From the NCBI GenBank assembly GCA_041497115.1, contig JBGQFW010000012.1, positions 1 to 64,000 of the forward strand: a stretch of DNA of 64,000 nucleotides, written 5' to 3'. A program made the position numbers and the translations under genes. Within the stretch, counting starts at the first letter, position 1, and each line of letters starts with the position of its first letter. The notes under the pieces were generated by a model. It searched no databases. It saw only the letters and a program-made list of their open reading frames with translations, and was not told the origin of the DNA. Shown here piece by piece: positions 61,847-64,000 of the stretch. This DNA comes from AR5 sp041497115 (lineage in GTDB: Bacteria > Methylomirabilota > Methylomirabilia > Rokubacteriales > CSP1-6).

Positions 61847-63156
61847 GGCCGGTGCAGACGCAGCTCCCGCGCGGGGCGCGCATCTACCTGCCCGACGAGG
61901 CGGCCCGCAAGCGCCACGTCGAGTCGCGCCTGTACGACGTGTTCCGGCGCTGGGGCTACCGCGAGATCGTCACGCCGACGTTCGAGTACGCCGACGTGCT
62001 GGCGCGCGGCACCGACGTGGGCGTGCAGGAGAACATGTTCAAGCTGGTGGACCGCGAGACGGGCCGCATGCTGGCGCTGCGCGCCGACATCACGCCGCAG
62101 ATCGCGCGCATCGTCGCCACGCGCCTGCGCGAGGAGCCCAAGCCGCTGCGGCTGGCGTACGTCACCAGCATCTTCCGCTACGACGAGCCGCAGGTGTCGC
62201 ACTACCGCGAGTTCTACCAGGCGGGCGTGGAGCTGATCGGGCTGCCGAAGCCGGAGGCCGAGGTGGAGGTCATTGCGATGGCCATCGAGGGGCTGCGCGC
62301 GCTCGGCCTGGAGCGCTTCCAGCTCGACCTCGGCCACCCCGACTTCTTCCGCGGCCTGCTCGAAGAGATCAAGGCCGACGACGCCCGCGAGCAGGAGCTG
62401 CGCCAGGCGCTGGCGCGCAAGGACGCCTCCACGCTCGAGCGCGTGGTGGGCGAGATCGCGCCGCCCGCCCACGTGGGCGACGCGCTCTGCGCGCTGCCCT
62501 CGCTGTTCGGCGGCGCGGCCGTGCTCGAGCGGGCGGCCGGCTACGCGCGCAACGACCGCTCGGCGCGGGCGCTGGCCAACCTCTCGGAGGTCTACCGGCT
62601 GCTGACGATCTACGGGCTGGCCGATGCCGTGCTGCTCGACCTCGGCGAGGTGCGCGGCTTCGACTACTATTCGGGGACGTACTTCGAGGCGTACGTGGCC
62701 GGCTTCGGCGCCTCCGTCGCCGCCGGCGGGCGCTACGACCACATGCTGAGCCGCTTCGGCTACGACTGCGCCGCCGTCGGCTTCGCGTTCGACGTGGCGC
62801 GCGTGCTGGCGGTCATGGAGGCCCAGGGCGTGGCGGTCGCGCTGCCGGGCCCCGACTTCTTCATCATCGACTTTACGCCGGACAAGACGGCGGCGCTGTC
62901 GCTGGCCCGCCGGCTGCGCGACGGCGGCGCCTCGGTCGCGCGCGACATCCTCAGCCGCGGGCTGGAGGACTCGCTGGCCTACGCGCGTGCCCAGCGCGTG
63001 CGCCACGTGCTCGTGGTGGGCAGCCCGCGGACGGCGGCCGACCAGCTGCTGGCGCTGGACCTGGCGGGCGGCGGCGAGCGCATGCTGGCGATTCGTGACG
63101 TGCTGGACCAGCCGGAGCGTCATTTCCCGGAGGCGAAGGAGAAGGGCCATGCCTAA
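61843..63156 (+). CDS. hisZ: ATP phosphoribosyltransferase regulatory subunit HisZ
   Basis: GTG 61843 gives 437 residues of class II tRNA-synthetase fold. VQENMFKLVDRETGRMLALRADITPQIARIVATR and FRYDEPQVSHYREFYQAGVELIG match HisZ; the second lacks the Gly-Arg pair that true HisRS uses for tRNA. GFDYYSGTYFEAY is the third motif. A C-terminal HisRS-like anticodon-binding-type domain (residues about 345-425) is kept, which many HisZ proteins lack or shorten. It regulates short-form HisG in histidine synthesis. The hisZ-purA order is common in bacteria and supports HisZ over HisS. Confidence 0.9.
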   Translation: MRPVQTQLPRGARIYLPDEAARKRHVESRLYDVFRRWGYREIVTPTFEYADVLARGTDVGVQENMFKLVDRETGRMLALRADITPQIARIVATRLREEPKPLRLAYVTSIFRYDEPQVSHYREFYQAGVELIGLPKPEAEVEVIAMAIEGLRALGLERFQLDLGHPDFFRGLLEEIKADDAREQELRQALARKDASTLERVVGEIAPPAHVGDALCALPSLFGGAAVLERAAGYARNDRSARALANLSEVYRLLTIYGLADAVLLDLGEVRGFDYYSGTYFEAYVAGFGASVAAGGRYDHMLSRFGYDCAAVGFAFDVARVLAVMEAQGVAVALPGPDFFIIDFTPDKTAALSLARRLRDGGASVARDILSRGLEDSLAYARAQRVRHVLVVGSPRTAADQLLALDLAGGGERMLAIRDVLDQPERHFPEAKEKGHA

Positions 63157-64000
63157 CATCGTGGTGATCGGCGCGCAGTGGGGGGACGAGGGCAAGGGCA
63201 AGGTGGTGGACGTGATCACCCCGCACGTCAACGTCGTCGTGCGCTTCCAGGGGGGCAACAACGCCGGCCACACCGTCGTCGTCGGCCGCGAGAAGTACGT
63301 GCTGCACACGATCCCGTCGGGAATCCTGCACAACGGCTGCCGCTGCGTGATCGGCTGCGGTGTCGTGGTGGACCCCGGCTCGCTCATCGAGGAGATGGAG
63401 TCGCTCGTGCAGCGCGGCGTCACGCTGGACGGCAACCTCTACATCTCCAAGAACGCGCACCTGATCATGCCCTACCACCCCGCGCTCGACCGCGCCTCCG
63501 AGGCCAAGCGGGGCAAGCGCCGCATCGGCACCACCGGCAAGGGCGTGGGACCGGCCTACGTGGACAAGGCCGCGCGCGTGGGCATCCGCATGGCCGACCT
63601 GCTCGACGAGCGCCTCTTCCGCGAGAAGCTCGAGTTCAACCTGGCCCACAAGAACCGGCTGCTGCGCGACTTCTACGACGCCGAGACGTTCGGGGTGGAG
63701 GCGATCCTCAACCAGTACCTGCGCTACGCGGGGTGGCTGGCGCCCTACATCACCGACACCGCGCTGCTGCTGAGCAAGTGGATCGACAGCGGCTACTCGG
63801 TGCTGTTCGAGGGGGCCCAGGCCACGATGCTCGACATCGACCACGGGACCTATCCCTACATCACCGCGTCCTCCACGACGGCGGGCGGCGCCTCCACCGG
63901 CACCGGCGTGCCGCCCACGAAGATCCACGGCGTGCTCGGCGTGGCCAAGGCCTACTCCACGCGCGTGGGCGCCGGGCCGTTCCCCACCGAGATGAGCGGG
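63149..64000 (+). CDS. purA: Adenylosuccinate synthetase PurA (3' partial)
   Basis: ATG 63149 overlaps the hisZ stop by eight bases and the frame stays open to the last base, giving 284 codons of the usual 430 or so. The P-loop IGAQWGDEGKGKVVD opens the protein, with GGNNAGHTVVV at about 33-43, TTGKGVGPAYVDKAAR near 129, and FEGAQATMLDIDHGTYPYIT near 220. GASTGTGVPPTKI follows. It converts IMP and Asp to adenylosuccinate using GTP. Confidence 0.97.
   Translation, partial: MPNIVVIGAQWGDEGKGKVVDVITPHVNVVVRFQGGNNAGHTVVVGREKYVLHTIPSGILHNGCRCVIGCGVVVDPGSLIEEMESLVQRGVTLDGNLYISKNAHLIMPYHPALDRASEAKRGKRRIGTTGKGVGPAYVDKAARVGIRMADLLDERLFREKLEFNLAHKNRLLRDFYDAETFGVEAILNQYLRYAGWLAPYITDTALLLSKWIDSGYSVLFEGAQATMLDIDHGTYPYITASSTTAGGASTGTGVPPTKIHGVLGVAKAYSTRVGAGPFPTEMSG

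Noticed and set aside
61843..63156. Histidyl-tRNA synthetase (hisS)
   Set aside because: The second motif lacks the Gly-Arg pair typical of HisRS, and the gene precedes purA as hisZ commonly does. The retained C-terminal domain leaves some doubt.

Overview
The window is 64 kb of very G+C-rich, almost fully coding DNA with short overlaps between genes and frequent GTG or TTG starts. A FadL-type outer-membrane protein, a DNPR-type (meso-diaminopimelate) MurE and two lipoproteins indicate a Gram-negative-type envelope. The gene mix (hisZ-purA order, fused indolepyruvate:ferredoxin oxidoreductase, LLM oxidoreductase, PqqD/radical-SAM peptide locus, DivIVA with a dcw cluster) suggests an uncultured soil or subsurface bacterium of the Rokubacteria/Methylomirabilota kind. 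That placement is an inference from gene content, not a phylogeny. No rRNA, tRNA, CRISPR array, transposase or phage gene was seen.

Region 1 (1-9.7 kb) is the accessory part of most interest. It holds a secreted beta-propeller protein (partial at the left edge), a small secreted protein, a SipW-like S26 peptidase, an HPr-kinase-like protein, a PqqD protein, a 50-residue candidate precursor peptide with two cysteines, and a radical SAM/SPASM enzyme. After a 259-bp gap come a 1164-residue exported repeat protein and an uncharacterised nucleotidyltransferase. Together these look like a radical-SAM RiPP (ribosomally made, modified peptide) pathway with kinase and nucleotidyltransferase accessories and without lasso or azoline cyclases.

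Region 2 (9.7-34.5 kb) is mixed metabolism: a core-type MetE, a crotonyl-CoA-reductase-like/enoyl-CoA hydratase fusion, a NYN nuclease, a thermonuclease, a membrane adenylate cyclase with a FadL porin on the minus strand, an LLM oxidoreductase, indolepyruvate:ferredoxin oxidoreductase, ArfB, adenine deaminase, an esterase, a DUF445 protein, a peptide-type ABC transporter without its ATPases, an amidase and a lone pseudopilin.

Region 3 (34.7-50.9 kb) is a complete-looking division and cell-wall (dcw) cluster: mraZ-rsmH-ftsL-ftsI-murE-murF-mraY-murD-ftsW-murC-murB-ftsQ-ftsA-ftsZ, then pgeF. It has a recognisable promoter and MraZ boxes but no murG. A lower-G+C insert (51.9-53.1 kb) with a BrnT toxin and a HEPN-type protein splits pgeF from yggS-proC-yggT-divIVA.

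Region 4 (55.5-64 kb) carries a DUF167 protein, mtnA, a double-domain SagB-like nitroreductase, a class V aminotransferase, two M48-like lipoproteins (one with a broken zinc motif), a histidine phosphatase, hisZ and the start of purA. Dispersed two-hairpin repeats, a 45-bp tandem repeat and -10-like boxes placed right before start codons are the notable non-coding signals.
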